Notes under the pieces: generated by a model
The model's database searches: none
What the model saw: only the letters and a program-made list of their open reading frames with translations
Told to the model about the DNA's origin: nothing
Part shown: piece after piece, positions 44,715 through 52,394 of the stretch
How the letters are laid out: every line of letters begins with the position of its first letter
How positions within the stretch are numbered: the stretch's first letter is position 1
Assembly: GCA_947627195.1 (NCBI GenBank)
Contig: CANQVC010000004.1
Location: 1-60,666 of the forward strand
DNA length: 60,666 bases
Source: an uncultured Bacilli bacterium
GTDB lineage: Bacteria > Bacillota_I > Bacilli_A > ML615J-28 > CAG-698
Direction of reading: 5' to 3'
Position numbers and translations under genes: made by a program

Positions 44715-45729
44715 TCAAAACTTTTTAGTTTTTTTAGGCTTTTTTCAAGATTTAATAAAATATAAAAACATATATGTCTATCCAATTATTGTTGGAGTAA
44801 TTATTGGATGTCTTGCTCCTTTAATTGGTTCAGTAATTGTTATTAGACGTTTATCTTTTATCGCTGATACCCTTTCTCATTTTTCTTTAGCTGGTGTATG
44901 TTTTGGAGTTTTATTAGCTCATCAATTAGCTGATACTGTATTTGAAAATACAATATCCCCAATTGCTTTAGGAATTGTGTTTTCGGTTATTGGTACTTTA
45001 TTAATTGAAAAACTGCGTAGCTTTTATAAAAACTATAAAGAATTATCAATGCCGATTGTTATGAGTTTTGGCGCTGCATTATCAGGTATATTTATAGCTC
45101 TAAGTGGTGATAGCTCAAGTAATATTACTTCTAGTTTGTTATTTGGTAGTATATCAATTGTTGAACTAAAAGATTTTATTGTTATATTGGTAATGTCATT
45201 AATTATTATTATATTTATTGTTATTTTTTATAAGAAAATAATTACATTATGTTTTGATGAAACATTTGCGAAAGTATCGGGCATTAATGTTAAATTATTA
45301 CAATTGTTAATTACTATCATTTTAGCAGTCTTTATTTCTATTTCTATGGAAATAGTTGGCGTATTATTAATTTCTTCATTAATGATTGTTCCTGTTGCAT
45401 CTTCAATTTTAGTTGGTAAATCATTCAAAAATACATGTATAATTTCTGTGATATTTTCTGAGGTATCAATCTTATTAGGTATTTACTTTAGTTATACATT
45501 ATCAGTTCCAACAGGATCATTAATTGTTATATTTAATATTGTCATTTTGTTATTTATTATGATTTATCGAAATCTTATTAAATGTTTTAAGAAAAAGAAT
45601 ACTAAACAATTAGATTATTCAATTACAATAGATCCTAATACTATTAATGAAAATGTTGATGAAGTAACAGAAATTAATGAAGAAGATAAGGAAATTGTGA
45701 AAGAAGAAAATTTAGAAAATAAAGAATGA
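44707..45729 (+). CDS. Zinc/manganese ABC importer permease
   Basis: 340-residue multi-pass membrane protein of the ZnuB/AdcB family: YPIIVGVIIGCLAPLIGSVI, IRRLSFIADTLSHFSLAG, and SMEIVGVLLISSLMIVPVA are the conserved segments. About eight or nine membrane helices are followed by an acidic 50-residue tail (NENVDEVTEINEEDKE) that ordinary permeases lack. The ATG at 44707 has AGGAG at good spacing; the ATG at 44698 touches the site. It is ended by a very strong hairpin. Confidence 0.92.
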   Translation: MFNQNFLVFLGFFQDLIKYKNIYVYPIIVGVIIGCLAPLIGSVIVIRRLSFIADTLSHFSLAGVCFGVLLAHQLADTVFENTISPIALGIVFSVIGTLLIEKLRSFYKNYKELSMPIVMSFGAALSGIFIALSGDSSSNITSSLLFGSISIVELKDFIVILVMSLIIIIFIVIFYKKIITLCFDETFAKVSGINVKLLQLLITIILAVFISISMEIVGVLLISSLMIVPVASSILVGKSFKNTCIISVIFSEVSILLGIYFSYTLSVPTGSLIVIFNIVILLFIMIYRNLIKCFKKKNTKQLDYSITIDPNTINENVDEVTEINEEDKEIVKEENLENKE

Positions 45730-45733
45730 ATGT

Positions 45734-45770
45734 TTAAAGGTCCTTAGTTTAAAGGACCTTTAATTTTTAT
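45734..45770. terminator. Bidirectional terminator after the metal permease gene
   Basis: Perfect 10-base stem AAAGGTCCTT / AAGGACCTTT with a 6-base loop, extended by TTA/TAA pairs and followed by AATTTTT on the plus strand. It overlaps the 3' end of the convergent 45744-46016 gene. Confidence 0.9.
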
Positions 45771-46016
45771 TATTCTTTGATATAATTGATTTAAAAGTTT
45801 TTCATTAGCTCTTAAATAACCAATTGTACTTTCTAATAAAATATTTTTCTCTTCTTCTGTTATTTCTTTTTCATATAAAATTAATTCTTTGTTATTAACT
45901 ATTTTATTTTCATAGCAATAATTAAAAACAACTTTTAATTTTTCTTCAATTTCTTTATTTGTTCCATGACATAATTCATCCATTTTATCTATTAATTGTT
46001 TTTGTTTATCTTTCAT
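45744..46016 (-). CDS. Small helical protein of unknown function
   Basis: 90 residues, highly charged and helical, without a membrane segment (MKDKQKQLIDKMDELCHG start). An AGAGGA site precedes the ATG. Convergent to the metal permease gene, with its 3' end inside their shared terminator. Not recognised; no useful context beyond standing alone between the transporter and the rpsP operon. Confidence 0.65.
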   Translation of the reverse strand: MKDKQKQLIDKMDELCHGTNKEIEEKLKVVFNYCYENKIVNNKELILYEKEITEEEKNILLESTIGYLRANEKLLNQLYQRIIKIKGPLN

Positions 46017-46111
46017 ATCTTTCCTCTTTTAATAATATATTTCATAATACAATAATATATAATGAATAATTGTCAAAAAATGTCGAAAATATTAAATATG
46101 TTAAAATTGCA

Positions 46112-46139
46112 TAAAAAAAGAAGAGGAAATCCTCTTCTT
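46112..46139 (-). terminator. Terminator after khpA
   Basis: Perfect 10-base stem AAGAAGAGGA / TCCTCTTCTT with a 2-base loop, followed by a T7 run on the minus strand. Confidence 0.9.
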
Positions 46140-46387
46140 TATTCATCAAATTTATCAATGGTAATTTCTACTTTTTTGCCATTTCTTGCAGAACATGCAT
46201 AAACAACAGTACGAATAGCATTGGCAACACGACCTTTTCTACCAATTACTCTTCCTAAGTCATCTTCATGAACTAAAACTTGAATTGATAAAACATCACC
46301 ATCATCAGATAATGTTTTTACTTTTACTTCCTCGGGCTTTTGTACTAGAGGTTTTATTAATTCCAATACGAATGTTTCATAATTCAT
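46139..46387 (-). CDS. khpA: KH-domain RNA-binding protein KhpA (YlqC)
   Basis: 82 residues. A single type II KH domain with the GxxG loop in VIGRKGRVANAIRTVV. KhpA with KhpB (Jag) binds RNA and influences cell size and elongation in other Firmicutes. It follows rpsP after 9 bases, as in Bacillus. The ATG at 46387 is preferred because AGGTG lies 6 bases upstream; a GTG at 46396 overlaps that site. Confidence 0.93.
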   Translation of the reverse strand: MNYETFVLELIKPLVQKPEEVKVKTLSDDGDVLSIQVLVHEDDLGRVIGRKGRVANAIRTVVYACSARNGKKVEITIDKFDE

Positions 46388-46396
46388 ATTAATCAC

Positions 46397-46660
46397 CTAC
46401 TTGTTACTTACAAATTTTTGATTTATACCAAGCTTTGTGAAAATGGATTTAACAGTATCTGTAGGCTGTGCTCCTTCTTGTAACCATTTTAAAGCTTTTT
46501 CTTCATCGATTTTTATTTGTTCTTCTTTTTGAGCTGCTGGATGATATGTTCCTATGATTTCAATAAAACGTCCATCACGGGGATTTCTTGAATCTGTGGC
46601 AACAACTCTATAATAAGGTGCTTTATTTTTACCAAATCTTTGTAATCTAATCTTAACCAT
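46397..46660 (-). CDS. rpsP: 30S ribosomal protein S16
   Basis: 87 residues starting [20 protein letters not shown], the invariant beginning of S16, with [17 protein letters not shown] following. The start at 46660 has GGAGGG and is fixed by homology; an upstream in-frame extension to 46717 runs into the promoter. It forms an operon with khpA. The trmD, rimM and rplS genes of the Bacillus operon are not nearby. Confidence 0.98.
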   Translation of the reverse strand: MVKIRLQRFGKNKAPYYRVVATDSRNPRDGRFIEIIGTYHPAAQKEEQIKIDEEKALKWLQEGAQPTDTVKSIFTKLGINQKFVSNK

Positions 46661-46688
46661 TTCTAACCCTCCTTTTATTACTACATAT

Positions 46689-46717
46689 AGTATATCATAA
46701 TTTATTATGCATGTCAA
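46689..46717 (-). promoter_or_regulatory. Consensus sigma-A promoter of rpsP-khpA
   Basis: Minus-strand TTGACA (46712-46717) and TATACT (46689-46694) with a 17-base spacer. The -35 box is the full consensus. Confidence 0.9.
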
Positions 46718-46733
46718 GTATTTTTACTTGACA
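46712..46733. promoter_or_regulatory. Palindrome overlapping the rpsP -35 box
   Basis: Perfect 9-base arms TGTCAAGTA (46712-46720) / TACTTGACA (46725-46733), loop TTTT. One arm contains the whole -35 hexamer. There is no T-run, so it is not a simple terminator for ylbE. It could be an operator site. Confidence 0.5.
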
Positions 46734-46745
46734 GTTAATATATTT

Positions 46746-46973
46746 CTAATCTTTTGTGAAATATTGAATCATTGAACTAGCAAAATTAACTTGTTTTTTA
46801 ATCGATTCTAATTTATCATAAGTAGTTATTTTTAAATCTTTTTTTACTTGTTTTTCAAAAGCACTATAATAAGCTGGATTTAAATCAAGATAATAATACC
46901 ATTTAGGATGATAACGTAAATATTCTAAATAATCAGGATGAGAATAAAGCATACGTAAAATATCATCGCGCAA
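46746..46973 (-). CDS. ylbE: YlbE-like protein
   Basis: 75 residues from a TTG start (RDDILRMLYSHPDYLEYLR), then HPKWYYYLDLNPAYYSAFE, the pattern of the YlbE family. The TTG at 46973 has GGTGGGA at good spacing and gives the length and beginning (MR.D) of Bacillus YlbE; a longer GTG/TTG start at 46985-46988 is less likely. The function is unknown. It follows ylbD with 2 bases between stop and start, the same pairing as in Bacillus. Confidence 0.82.
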   Translation of the reverse strand: MRDDILRMLYSHPDYLEYLRYHPKWYYYLDLNPAYYSAFEKQVKKDLKITTYDKLESIKKQVNFASSMIQYFTKD

Positions 46974-46975
46974 AA

Positions 46976-47371
46976 TTAATCCCACCAATCGCTATACATA
47001 CTATTTATCATTGGTCCAGGAATCGGAGTTTTACTTCCACCATTAACTGTTTGGACAATTTGAATTACTTTTTGAACTGTATTTAATGTTTTATTAACTG
47101 TATCAGGATTTAATTTTTGGATATAATTTACAATACTTTTAATACTATCTAAATTAACAATATTATTTGCTTGATTTGTTTGATTTGTTTGATTAGAACT
47201 ATTCTCATTAGATGTTGGTGCCTCATATGCTTTCCACTGTTCATTTTCTTCACCATATAACACCCATTCTTCATAAATATTTTGCCATGTTAATTTTTGA
47301 TTTCTAACTTCATCTCTTAATAGTGGGTGTTTACTAACAAATATTCTAAATTGATCCATTCTTGAATTCAT
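46976..47371 (-). CDS. ylbD: Spore coat-associated protein YlbD
   Basis: 131 residues: MDQFRIFVSKHPLLRDEVRN and LTWQNIYEEWVLYGEEN match YlbD, a spore coat protein of Bacillus. The middle contains a low-complexity Asn/Gln/Thr tract (NQTNQTNQANN). An AGGTGG site precedes the ATG. Together with ylbE it indicates a sporulating organism. Confidence 0.85.
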   Translation of the reverse strand: MNSRMDQFRIFVSKHPLLRDEVRNQKLTWQNIYEEWVLYGEENEQWKAYEAPTSNENSSNQTNQTNQANNIVNLDSIKSIVNYIQKLNPDTVNKTLNTVQKVIQIVQTVNGGSKTPIPGPMINSMYSDWWD

Positions 47372-47424
47372 ATAATTCCACCTTCAATATATCATATTAC
47401 AAATGAAAGTTTTTGGTGACAATT

Positions 47425-48126
47425 TTATATATCCTTTAATAAGTCAATTTCTTGTTCTGATAAGAAACGGTATTCACCTGGTTGCAATGATTCATCTAAC
47501 ATAATTGGTCCCATGCTTATTCTTTTTAAATATGTAACATGAATATCGAAATACAAAAACATTCTTTTGATTTGATGATATTTACCTTCTGTAATGGAAA
47601 CATAATAAGTGTTTTTATTTATTTTTTCTAAAACTGATGGTTTAGTATGAAAAATATTTTGTTTACCATCACATATATCAATACCACTTTGAAATGTCAT
47701 TTCTTCTTCATTAGTTAATTCTTTATCGACAACTACATAATATTTTTTTTGAATATGATGACGTGGACTTGTTAAATGATGAGCTAATTTTCCATCATTC
47801 ATGATAAGTAATAATCCTTCAGTATCTTTATCTAAACGACCAACAGGAAATAAAGATCTTTTATAAGGTAACAAATCAATAATTGTTTTATCTTTTTCAT
47901 CAGTTGTTGCACTAACATATCCAGAAGGCTTATTCATCATTATATATAAAAAAGCTTTATATTCAATAATATTTCCATCAATACTTACAATATCATTATC
48001 ATTAATTTGCATATTTTTTCGTAATGCTTTTTTATTGTTTACTTCAATAATTCCTTTGCTTATTAGATTTGATACTTCAGTTCGTGATTTTTGTAAAGCT
48101 TTTGATAAAAAATGATCTAATCTCAT
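47425..48126 (-). CDS. Pseudouridine synthase of the RsuA/RluB family
   Basis: 233 residues: S4 domain at the start (MRLDHFLSKALQKSRTEVSNLI), then the catalytic domain with the active-site aspartate in PVGRLDKDTEGLLL and MMNKPSGYVSA. RsuA modifies U516 of 16S rRNA; RluB/RluF act on 23S rRNA. The short length and short C-terminus fit RsuA best. An AGGAG site precedes the ATG. Confidence 0.92.
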   Translation of the reverse strand: MRLDHFLSKALQKSRTEVSNLISKGIIEVNNKKALRKNMQINDNDIVSIDGNIIEYKAFLYIMMNKPSGYVSATTDEKDKTIIDLLPYKRSLFPVGRLDKDTEGLLLIMNDGKLAHHLTSPRHHIQKKYYVVVDKELTNEEEMTFQSGIDICDGKQNIFHTKPSVLEKINKNTYYVSITEGKYHQIKRMFLYFDIHVTYLKRISMGPIMLDESLQPGEYRFLSEQEIDLLKDI

Positions 48127-48200
48127 TTTATTCTCCTTGTATAAAAAATAGTGTCCAAATGATATTCTTTATCATATTCTATCTTGAAAGGATAGATAAA

Positions 48201-48461
48201 ATGTTTAAAAGAAATCGTTTCGATGAACGTTATAATCAAGTTGATATGAATCAAAATTATATGGGAATGAATTATCCCAATGGACAAATGTATCCTAATA
48301 TGGAATGGAATCGTCTTTTATATGAAATCAAAGAAAATAGAAGACGAATAAATAATTTAGCAAAACGCATAACACGAATTGAAAGTTATTTGCGTATTAA
48401 AGATACATCTGATTATAGTTATATTGAAGAAGAAAATAAACCTAATGATTTTTCTTTTTAA
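48201..48461 (+). CDS. Small protein with a YNMP-rich head and helical tail
   Basis: 86 residues from the ATG at 48201 (AAGGAT upstream). The first 40 residues are rich in Asn, Tyr, Met, Gly and Pro (MNQNYMGMNYPNGQMYPNM), like many spore coat proteins. The rest is a basic amphipathic helix (LLYEIKENRRRINNLAKRI) that could form a coiled coil. Not recognised as a family. A CATATTCTA box (48173-48181) resembles the -10 of mother-cell sigma promoters. Its location among ylbD, ylbE and yjcZ supports a spore role, by inference. Confidence 0.65.
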   Translation: MFKRNRFDERYNQVDMNQNYMGMNYPNGQMYPNMEWNRLLYEIKENRRRINNLAKRITRIESYLRIKDTSDYSYIEEENKPNDFSF

Positions 48462-48482
48462 TCATTAATAATATTAATTATT

Positions 48483-48510
48483 CATAATATTATGTATCCA
48501 TAATATTATG
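48483..48510. repeat. Two tandem copies of a 12-base palindrome
   Basis: CATAATATTATG occurs at 48483-48494 and 48499-48510, four bases apart. Each copy is a perfect palindrome. The second lies in the last codons of the UPF0223 gene. It could be part of a bidirectional terminator or a binding site. Confidence 0.6.
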
Positions 48511-48759
48511 CATAATACGATAAATTGATATACCACATTTTTTCTCTAACATTTTATCGTATTGTTTTTCTAAGGATTTATTATTTAAAATATTACGATA
48601 TTCATTGTATTTTTCAATTAACAATTTTGAAGAAACTTTTCTTTTCTTAGTTTCTTCTATTAAACGCATAAATGAAATAATTTTAATTGTTTCTTCAACA
48701 TTAAATAAATCAAAGTCAATTTCATAATTGGATATTATTTCTTTATTTTTTTTACTCAT
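48490..48759 (-). CDS. UPF0223 family protein
   Basis: 89 residues with the UPF0223 (YktA-like) pattern: YEIDFDLFNVEETIKIISFM at the start, LLIEKYNEYRNIL in the middle and a G.S.YR motif (CGISIYRIMH) near the end. The family is small, soluble and of unknown function, widespread in Firmicutes. The AGGAGA site precedes the ATG. Confidence 0.75.
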   Translation of the reverse strand: MSKKNKEIISNYEIDFDLFNVEETIKIISFMRLIEETKKRKVSSKLLIEKYNEYRNILNNKSLEKQYDKMLEKKCGISIYRIMHNIMDT

Positions 48760-48876
48760 ATGTTTCTCCTAAAATGATTATATCATAAAATAAAAGGATT
48801 GTAAAAAGAATTAGGTAAAATTCCTAATCATTAAATATTTTTTGTCATATATTACAGTAAGAAAGGAGGGAATACA

Positions 48877-49020
48877 ATGTTTGGTTATAATAATTATGGT
48901 TATGCACCATCATGTGGTTGTGGATCAAATCAAGGTATGGGTAGTGGATATGCCCTAATTCTTGTTCTTTTCATTCTACTAGCAATTATTGGATCAGCAT
49001 GGTATGGAAACAATAGATAA
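48877..49020 (+). CDS. yjcZ: YjcZ-family sporulation protein
   Basis: 47 residues. The first 23 residues are Gly/Tyr/Asn-rich with a CGC pair (SCGCGSNQG). A single membrane segment ALILVLFILLAIIGSAWYG and a short polar end follow. This is the layout of the tiny YjcZ sporulation proteins (Gly/Tyr head, then ALIVVLFILL-type helix). GAAAGGAGGG sits 7 bases before the ATG, a very strong binding site. A CATATATTA box (48846-48854) upstream fits the CATANNNTA -10 of mother-cell sigma factors; no clear -35 box was found. Confidence 0.87.
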   Translation: MFGYNNYGYAPSCGCGSNQGMGSGYALILVLFILLAIIGSAWYGNNR

Positions 49021-49023
49021 CAC

Positions 49024-49052
49024 TTGCAAATTTTCGTATTTAATGATATGAT
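49024..49052 (+). promoter_or_regulatory. Sigma-A promoter of def
   Basis: TTGCAA (49024-49029) and TATGAT (49047-49052) with a 17-base spacer, 20 bases before the ATG. Confidence 0.75.
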
Positions 49053-49072
49053 ATTTATCGTAGGTGAATATT

Positions 49073-49657
49073 ATGTTATTATATGAAGATATTATTAAAG
49101 AAGATAATTTGGATTTAAGAAAACAAAGTGTTGAAGTAAAACTTCCATTATCAAATGAAGATAAACAAACATTATTAGATATGAATGAATATCTAGAAAA
49201 TGGTTATCAAGAAGAACTTGTGAAAAAATACCATCTTCGTCCAGGAGTTGGTATTGCCGCTCCCCAAATAGATATTCTTAAAAAAATGTTTGTAATATTA
49301 GCATATGATGAAAAAAATATACTTCATCATTATGGTGTCATAAATCCTAAAATATTAAGTTATTCGGAAGAATTAACTTATCTTGAATCTGGTGAGGGAT
49401 GTTTATCAGTTGATCGTAAAGTTGATGGTTTAGTTCATCGACCAAAGCGAATAAAAGTAACATTTGATTCATATGATTTTACAACAGGAGAAATTAATAA
49501 AGTAACAATTCGATTAAAAAATTATATAGCTGTTGTGTTCCAACATGAATATGATCATTTATTTGGTCATTTATTCATTGACAGAATTAGAAAAGATCAA
49601 CCTTTCTATGTTCCATCTAATTCAACACCAATTCAATTTACATCAGACGAAGAATAA
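49073..49657 (+). CDS. def: Peptide deformylase
   Basis: 194-residue metalloenzyme that removes the formyl group from nascent N-terminal methionine. All three motifs are present: GVGIAAPQI, EGCLSV with the metal cysteine, and QHEYDHLFGH with the two metal histidines and the catalytic glutamate. The insert between motifs and the length fit Gram-positive type II deformylases. The ATG at 49073 has AGGTG upstream; a GTG at 49064 overlaps that site. Confidence 0.96.
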   Translation: MLLYEDIIKEDNLDLRKQSVEVKLPLSNEDKQTLLDMNEYLENGYQEELVKKYHLRPGVGIAAPQIDILKKMFVILAYDEKNILHHYGVINPKILSYSEELTYLESGEGCLSVDRKVDGLVHRPKRIKVTFDSYDFTTGEINKVTIRLKNYIAVVFQHEYDHLFGHLFIDRIRKDQPFYVPSNSTPIQFTSDEE

Positions 49658-49694
49658 AGGGCTGAAACCTACTAACTAGGTTTTTGCCCCCTTT
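49656..49694. terminator. Bidirectional terminator between def and the HAD gene
   Basis: Stem of GGGC..AAACCTA / TAGGTTT..GCCC with a 5-base loop followed by CCTTTTTATTT, between two convergent genes. Confidence 0.85.
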
Positions 49695-50438
49695 TTATTT
49701 CATTTCTGGAATTAACCCAAAATGAAGAAATGCATTGTATACTCCATCATCACCAATAGCAGTAGTTACATATTTACTTACTTCTTTAACTTCATTAATA
49801 GCATTACCCATAGCTATTCCAAGATTAACCGTTTGTAACATTAAAATATCATTATTTGCATCACCAATAGCAATTGTATCTTCCATTGGTATTTTTAAAT
49901 AATCTGATAATATTTTAATAGCCTGGGCTTTACTTCTTCCCTTTTTAACAACATCATAACCAATATTCCCCCATGCTAAAAATTCGAAATCATCATGAAT
50001 TAATTTTAATTTTTCTATTTCATCTTTTTTTCCATAACACCATATTTGATATATATCAACACTATCTTTTTGCATATTATCTAAATCACTTAATTGATTC
50101 AATTTTTCATCATATGCTGAACGAAATCCATATTGTAAATGATGCTCTTCAAAACTTACTAATAAATTTCTTAATGTTGATGTTGGTAATGTACTAGCAT
50201 ATATTAATTTTTTATTTGAAACGACTTGTTGACCATTAATTAAAATATAATGTTTAAAAAATGGTAAAACATTTGCTATATGATGTAATGATACGTGAGC
50301 TCTACCAGTAGCAATTGCTAATTCATGTCCATTTTTATATAATTGTTCTAATGTATAATATGTACTTTGATGAACAATTTGTTTAGCATTATCAAAAATT
50401 GTTCCATCAATATCAAACAAAATTAATTTCTTTTGCAT
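49695..50438 (-). CDS. HAD-superfamily (Cof-type) phosphatase
   Basis: 247 residues: motif I ILFDIDGTIFDN with the nucleophile aspartate, motif III lysine in KKGRSKAQAI, and motif IV AIGDANNDILML. The cap domain is of the Cof (IIB) type. Family members dephosphorylate sugar phosphates or flavin mononucleotide; the substrate is not readable here. Convergent to def and divergent from the RNase J gene. Confidence 0.9.
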   Translation of the reverse strand: MQKKLILFDIDGTIFDNAKQIVHQSTYYTLEQLYKNGHELAIATGRAHVSLHHIANVLPFFKHYILINGQQVVSNKKLIYASTLPTSTLRNLLVSFEEHHLQYGFRSAYDEKLNQLSDLDNMQKDSVDIYQIWCYGKKDEIEKLKLIHDDFEFLAWGNIGYDVVKKGRSKAQAIKILSDYLKIPMEDTIAIGDANNDILMLQTVNLGIAMGNAINEVKEVSKYVTTAIGDDGVYNAFLHFGLIPEMK

Positions 50439-50603
50439 ATACTTTCTCCTTTTAAATATTGATATTATTTATTATACTTTAAAACGACAAAAAAAGAAAT
50501 ATTTTTTTATTCTTTATTTTAAATTTTATTTTTTTCTTTATTTTTAAGTTAGTTTGGTGTATACTAGTTACATCGTAAAAAATAAAAAGAAAGGAGATAA
50601 ATT

Positions 50604-52313
50604 TTGGAAAACAATAATTCAATAAATTCATCAGAAATAATGCATCATCATTTTCATGATGCAAATATTAAAGTTTTTGCTCTTGGTGGTTTAGGTGAAG
50701 TTGGTAAAAATATGTATGTCATTGAGCAAAACCAAGAAATACTAATAATTGATTCAGGCATTTTATTTCCTGATGCTAATTATGGTATTGATTATATTAT
50801 TCCTGATTATACTTATTTAAAAGAAAATGAAAACAAAATTGTCGGATTATTTATTACTCATGGTCATGAAGATCATATTGGTGGTATTCCTTATTTACTA
50901 GCTAATGTTCCTATTAAAAAAGTTTATGCTTGTGGATTAGCAGTTGGTTTAATAAAAAACAAAATGTCAGAATTTGCTAATTTACATATCGATATCGAAG
51001 AATACAATCGTAATTCATGCTATACCTTCAAAAACTTTGAAGTATCATTTTTTCGAACTAATCATAGCATTCCTGATTCTTATGGAATAGCTATTCGTAC
51101 TAATCTTGGATATATTTTACATACAGGTGATTTTAAATTTGACTTTACACCTATTGCGGAACATACTGATTATGCCAAATTGACTTCATTTAGTGAAAAA
51201 GGAGTTTTATTATTATTAGCAGATAGTACTAACGCTAATGTTAATCAATTAGCTCCATCAGAAAGAAAAATTAGTGCAAATATTCATAGTATATTATCAC
51301 AACTAAAAGGAAGAGTAATTATATCAACATTTGCATCAAATGTATATCGTGTCCAACAAATCGTTGAAGCAAGTATTGCTTGTGGAAGAAAAGTAATAGT
51401 TTTTGGTAGAAGTATGGAAAAAACAATTAATGTAGGACAACAATTAAAATACATTAAAGCACCAGCTGGTACATTTATTACTGCTAAAGAATTTCCTTTT
51501 CTACCACCTGAAAAAATAACTATTTTAAGTACAGGATCACAAGGAGAACCCCTAGCAGCCTTAAGTAGAATTGCTGAAGGAACACACAAACAAATTAAAA
51601 TAATTCCTGGTGATACAATAGTATTTTCTTCATCAACAATTCCTGGAAATCAAGAAAGCATTAATCGTACAATTAATAAACTTTATAAATCAGGAGCAAA
51701 TGTTATTGTAAATAGTCCATTAACAGATACTCACACATCTGGACATGCATCCCAAACTGAATTACAATTAATGCTTGTATTAACTAGACCTCAATATTTT
51801 ATGCCTATTCATGGTGAATATGCGATGCAAAAGAAACATATTGATTTAGCAATCGAAACAGGAGTCAAAAAAGAAAATTGTTTCATTTTAGAAAATGGTC
51901 AAGTATTAGAATTATCAAAAAAACATGCCAAAATAATTGGTAAAGTCCCATCAGGAGATATTTTTATTGATAGTAATAATACACCAGTAGATGGTGGAAC
52001 AATAAGGGAAAGAAAATTGTTATCTGATGATGGAATGTTGTGTGCAATTTTTGTAGTACAAAAGAATCGTCAAATTATTCAACCTACTATTGTTTCAAGA
52101 GGTTTTATATATATGAAAAACTCGGAAACTTTAGTATCTAATATTGGAAAGAAAGCTAGTGAATTATTAGATCACTACTTATGTACGCATAAAATACCAA
52201 ATTATCAAAATGTGAAAGGATACATTACAACTGAATTAAGTTCATACATTTATGAATTAACTGAAAAGAAACCAATGATTATTCCTATTATTATGGAATT
52301 AAATAAAAAATAA
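50604..52313 (+). CDS. rnj: Ribonuclease J
   Basis: 569-residue metallo-beta-lactamase/beta-CASP RNase with 5'-3' exonuclease and endonuclease activity in RNA decay. FALGGLGEVGKNMYVIEQ is followed by the zinc motif THGHEDHIGG, by NHSIPDSYGIAI and HTGDFKFD, and by beta-CASP residues in PIHGEY. The start is TTG with AAGGAG 7 bases upstream. Ten extra residues with three histidines (EIMHHHFHD) precede the conserved domain. A -10 box TATACT (50560-50565) is present with a weak -35. Confidence 0.95.
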   Translation: MENNNSINSSEIMHHHFHDANIKVFALGGLGEVGKNMYVIEQNQEILIIDSGILFPDANYGIDYIIPDYTYLKENENKIVGLFITHGHEDHIGGIPYLLANVPIKKVYACGLAVGLIKNKMSEFANLHIDIEEYNRNSCYTFKNFEVSFFRTNHSIPDSYGIAIRTNLGYILHTGDFKFDFTPIAEHTDYAKLTSFSEKGVLLLLADSTNANVNQLAPSERKISANIHSILSQLKGRVIISTFASNVYRVQQIVEASIACGRKVIVFGRSMEKTINVGQQLKYIKAPAGTFITAKEFPFLPPEKITILSTGSQGEPLAALSRIAEGTHKQIKIIPGDTIVFSSSTIPGNQESINRTINKLYKSGANVIVNSPLTDTHTSGHASQTELQLMLVLTRPQYFMPIHGEYAMQKKHIDLAIETGVKKENCFILENGQVLELSKKHAKIIGKVPSGDIFIDSNNTPVDGGTIRERKLLSDDGMLCAIFVVQKNRQIIQPTIVSRGFIYMKNSETLVSNIGKKASELLDHYLCTHKIPNYQNVKGYITTELSSYIYELTEKKPMIIPIIMELNKK

Positions 52314-52322
52314 TTATTGCAT

Positions 52323-52360
52323 AGACTATAATATCATATTTAGATTTATAGTCTTTTTTT
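52323..52360 (+). terminator. Terminator after the RNase J gene
   Basis: Nine-base arms AGACTATAA / TTATAGTCT with a 14-base loop, then T6. Confidence 0.85.
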
Positions 52361-52391
52361 ACAAAAAAAAGTTGCTAGATAAACTAACAAC
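52361..52391 (-). terminator. Terminator after the exonuclease gene
   Basis: Minus-strand arms GTTGTTAG / CTAGCAAC (one G-U pair), 5-base loop, then T8. Confidence 0.85.
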
Positions 52392-52394
52392 ATT

